Part shown: in pieces, positions 6,687-7,763 of the stretch
Numbering within the stretch: position 1 is the first letter of the stretch
How the letters are laid out: each line of letters begins with the position of its first letter
Source: Methylophilus sp.
GTDB lineage: Bacteria; Pseudomonadota; Gammaproteobacteria; Burkholderiales; Methylophilaceae
NCBI GenBank assembly: GCA_027489475.1
Contig: JAIXZQ010000214.1
Span: 1-7,763, forward strand
Direction of reading: 5' to 3'
DNA: 7,763 nucleotides
Program-made: the position numbers and the translations under genes
Notes under the pieces: model-generated
Database searches by the model: none
What the model was told of the DNA's origin: nothing
What the model saw: the letters and a program-made list of their open reading frames with translations, nothing else

Positions 6687-7427
6687 CTAGCGGGGTTCTG
6701 GTTGATAGGGCAATGCCGACTTATGTACGATGATGCGTAATTTGCCATCTTTCCCCTTTTTAAATACCCATGTTTTATCCACCATGACTTCATTACCCTC
6801 AGTGTCCGTCAGCCACACATTGCCCATGGTAATGGCAATCGAGCCATAAATCTGGATACCTTCGTTCTTCTCGCCAGCATTATCATAGCGAGCCTTGACC
6901 CAAGGCTTGAGCGCAAATCCTTTGTCATTCGGATATGCCGGATCTTCACCAATAAAATAAGCCAATGCGCCCCGTTTGTCGTTTCTAAAGGTTTGTGCAC
7001 CATAGGCCAGTGTTGGTTTAAAAAACACTTTGCCATAATCATAATTGTAAGCCTCCGACAGCACTTGACGGGCATAACCACGATAATCTCCGCCAGTGAC
7101 TTTCAGCTGACCAATTTTGACCAAGGCATCACACCAGGCCTGCTGTGCCGCATTGACTTCGTCATAAGTGATAATCTCTTGCGCGCCCTCCTCTACATAG
7201 ACCAAACCTAATTGGTCAATCACTTGTTGAACTCTGGGCGGTGACGCGTGCGCGGTTGAAGCAGGCTTGGACGAGGGGGGAGTCGCGTCTAAGGGCTCAG
7301 GCGGCAGCATCTGGCAGGCTGTTAACCCAAGCGCCAATCCCAGTGTCAGCCGGTGAAGTGTGCGTAATGGCGGGCGAGCGCGATACTGTACAGCTGGCGG
7401 GGATACATCAGGGTGTGCATGTTTCAT
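6687..7427 (-). CDS. Predicted lipoprotein with NTF2-like domain, candidate iota-class carbonic anhydrase relative
   Basis: A 246-residue predicted lipoprotein. A basic N-region (residues 1-27) precedes a short hydrophobic stretch and the lipobox LTAC, making C38 the lipidated cysteine; residues 39-65 are a Pro/Ala/Ser-rich tether. Since Q follows the cysteine, not D, outer-membrane anchoring is likely. Residues about 88-243 look like an NTF2/SnoaL-fold (CaMKII association-like) domain: QQAWCDAL, GGDYRGYA, VFFKPTLAYGAQTFRND, GALAYFIGED, IAITMGN, and C-terminal VHKSALPYQP. From memory, such proteins are often labelled phosphoribosyl-AMP cyclohydrolase, although they lack HisI motifs, and iota carbonic anhydrases share FKPT, a Tyr 18 residues later and HHSSxP. 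Here T139 and Y157 keep that spacing, but HHSS is HKSA. ATG at 7427 has a strong AGGAG 6 nt upstream. Catalytic activity is unproven; being a gene and a lipoprotein is secure. Confidence 0.85.
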   Translation of the reverse strand: MKHAHPDVSPPAVQYRARPPLRTLHRLTLGLALGLTACQMLPPEPLDATPPSSKPASTAHASPPRVQQVIDQLGLVYVEEGAQEIITYDEVNAAQQAWCDALVKIGQLKVTGGDYRGYARQVLSEAYNYDYGKVFFKPTLAYGAQTFRNDKRGALAYFIGEDPAYPNDKGFALKPWVKARYDNAGEKNEGIQIYGSIAITMGNVWLTDTEGNEVMVDKTWVFKKGKDGKLRIIVHKSALPYQPEPR

Positions 7428-7478
7428 TTTGGTCTCCTCTTATAGCGTGCATCAGGTAACGGGGTGAAGCTAGGCAGG

Positions 7479-7500
7479 ACATATATTCGTTAATATATGT
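7479..7500. repeat. 22-bp perfect palindrome upstream of the lipoprotein gene, operator candidate
   Basis: ACATATATT (7479-7487) and AATATATGT (7492-7500) are exact reverse complements around CGTT. The site lies 52-73 bp before the lipoprotein ATG, where a promoter would be expected. The minus strand reads TATATT and TATATG inside it, so it may overlap a -10. It fits a dimeric regulator's operator in size; no specific family is recognised. Confidence 0.45.
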
Positions 7501-7749
7501 AAATCATAGACAGGCTTTTGGTGCGTGACATCCGTCAATTGGTAGCCATGGATATATGCTTTTTAGCAGATGTTTTAACATTGATGCCTTTCAACAACGT
7601 CATATGGCGTGCTGAGTACGACGCAGTCACGCATTTAACGGGTATGACAACCCCTGAGTGAGATGTATGAAAAAGTCGTTTTTTGTCACGATGGTAAATG
7701 GTTGCCTGCATTGTGGTGCTTATTTCACACAAAATGATTCAATGCCCTT

Positions 7750-7755
7750 TATAAT
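7750..7755 (+). promoter_or_regulatory. Possible -10 element of a gene right of the window
   Basis: A perfect TATAAT followed by GCCCACTC ends the window. The nearest -35-like hexamers (TTTCAC 7723-7728, TTCACA 7724-7729) are 20-21 bp away, longer than optimal. It could start a plus-strand transcript just outside the window. Confidence 0.35.
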
Positions 7756-7763
7756 GCCCACTC

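Larger units (their letters stand above)
7428..7763. other. Non-coding region upstream of the lipoprotein gene
   Basis: This 336-bp stretch holds no convincing gene. Open frames on either strand are short and lack ribosome sites. It contains the strong AGAGGAG ribosome site of the lipoprotein gene near 7434-7440 (minus strand), the palindrome at 7479-7500, and a -10-like TATAAT near the right edge. A minus-strand TTGACG near 7531-7536 could be a -35, but no -10 lies at the right distance. Confidence 0.7.

Noticed and set aside
7584..7661. 25-codon plus-strand frame starting at ATG 7584
   Set aside because: No Shine-Dalgarno and no recognisable feature; length expected by chance.
7535..7732. 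65-codon minus-strand open frame in the right intergenic region
   Set aside because: TTG start, no ribosome site, no recognisable motif, and composition like non-coding DNA.

Overview
The window looks like chromosomal DNA of a betaproteobacterium. The best guess is a methylotroph of the Methylophilaceae (Methylophilus/Methylotenera/Methylobacillus type). The basis is moderate GC, the divergent metG-mrp pair common in Beta- and Gammaproteobacteria, a Mrp C-terminal tail of betaproteobacterial type, and a compact set of oxidative pentose phosphate genes with a short GndA-type 6-phosphogluconate dehydrogenase. The family assignment is an inference; no marker gene in the window proves it.

Layout. 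Positions 1-1720 (minus): metG, methionyl-tRNA synthetase, cut by the window edge before its C-terminal tRNA-binding domain. Positions 1721-1911: divergent promoter region. Positions 1912-3000 (plus): mrp/apbC, the P-loop Fe-S cluster carrier. Positions 3076-3114: a bidirectional terminator between convergent mrp and pgl. Positions 3189-3875 (minus): pgl, 6-phosphogluconolactonase. Positions 3876-4079: a divergent regulatory region with a palindromic -10 element that reads TATAAT on both strands and a second perfect inverted repeat beside it. Positions 4080-4985 (plus): gnd. Positions 4986-5079: a terminator-like hairpin and a second perfect hairpin. Positions 5080-6564 (plus): zwf. Positions 6611-6652: a second bidirectional terminator. 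Positions 6687-7427 (minus): a lipoprotein with an NTF2-like domain whose motifs recall iota-class carbonic anhydrases. Positions 7428-7763: non-coding, with a 22-bp palindrome and a possible promoter running out of the window.

How the genes work together. Zwf (glucose 6-phosphate to 6-phosphogluconolactone), Pgl (lactone to 6-phosphogluconate) and Gnd (6-phosphogluconate to ribulose 5-phosphate plus CO2) form the complete oxidative branch of the pentose phosphate pathway. In ribulose monophosphate methylotrophs this branch, joined to hexulose phosphate synthase and isomerase, is the dissimilatory cycle that oxidises formaldehyde to CO2 and yields NAD(P)H. The shared pgl/gnd promoter region and the hairpins before zwf suggest coordinated but unequal expression. 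The neighbouring carbonic-anhydrase-like lipoprotein is the least understood gene here. I see no mobile element, CRISPR array, tRNA or rRNA gene, and no sign of horizontal transfer.
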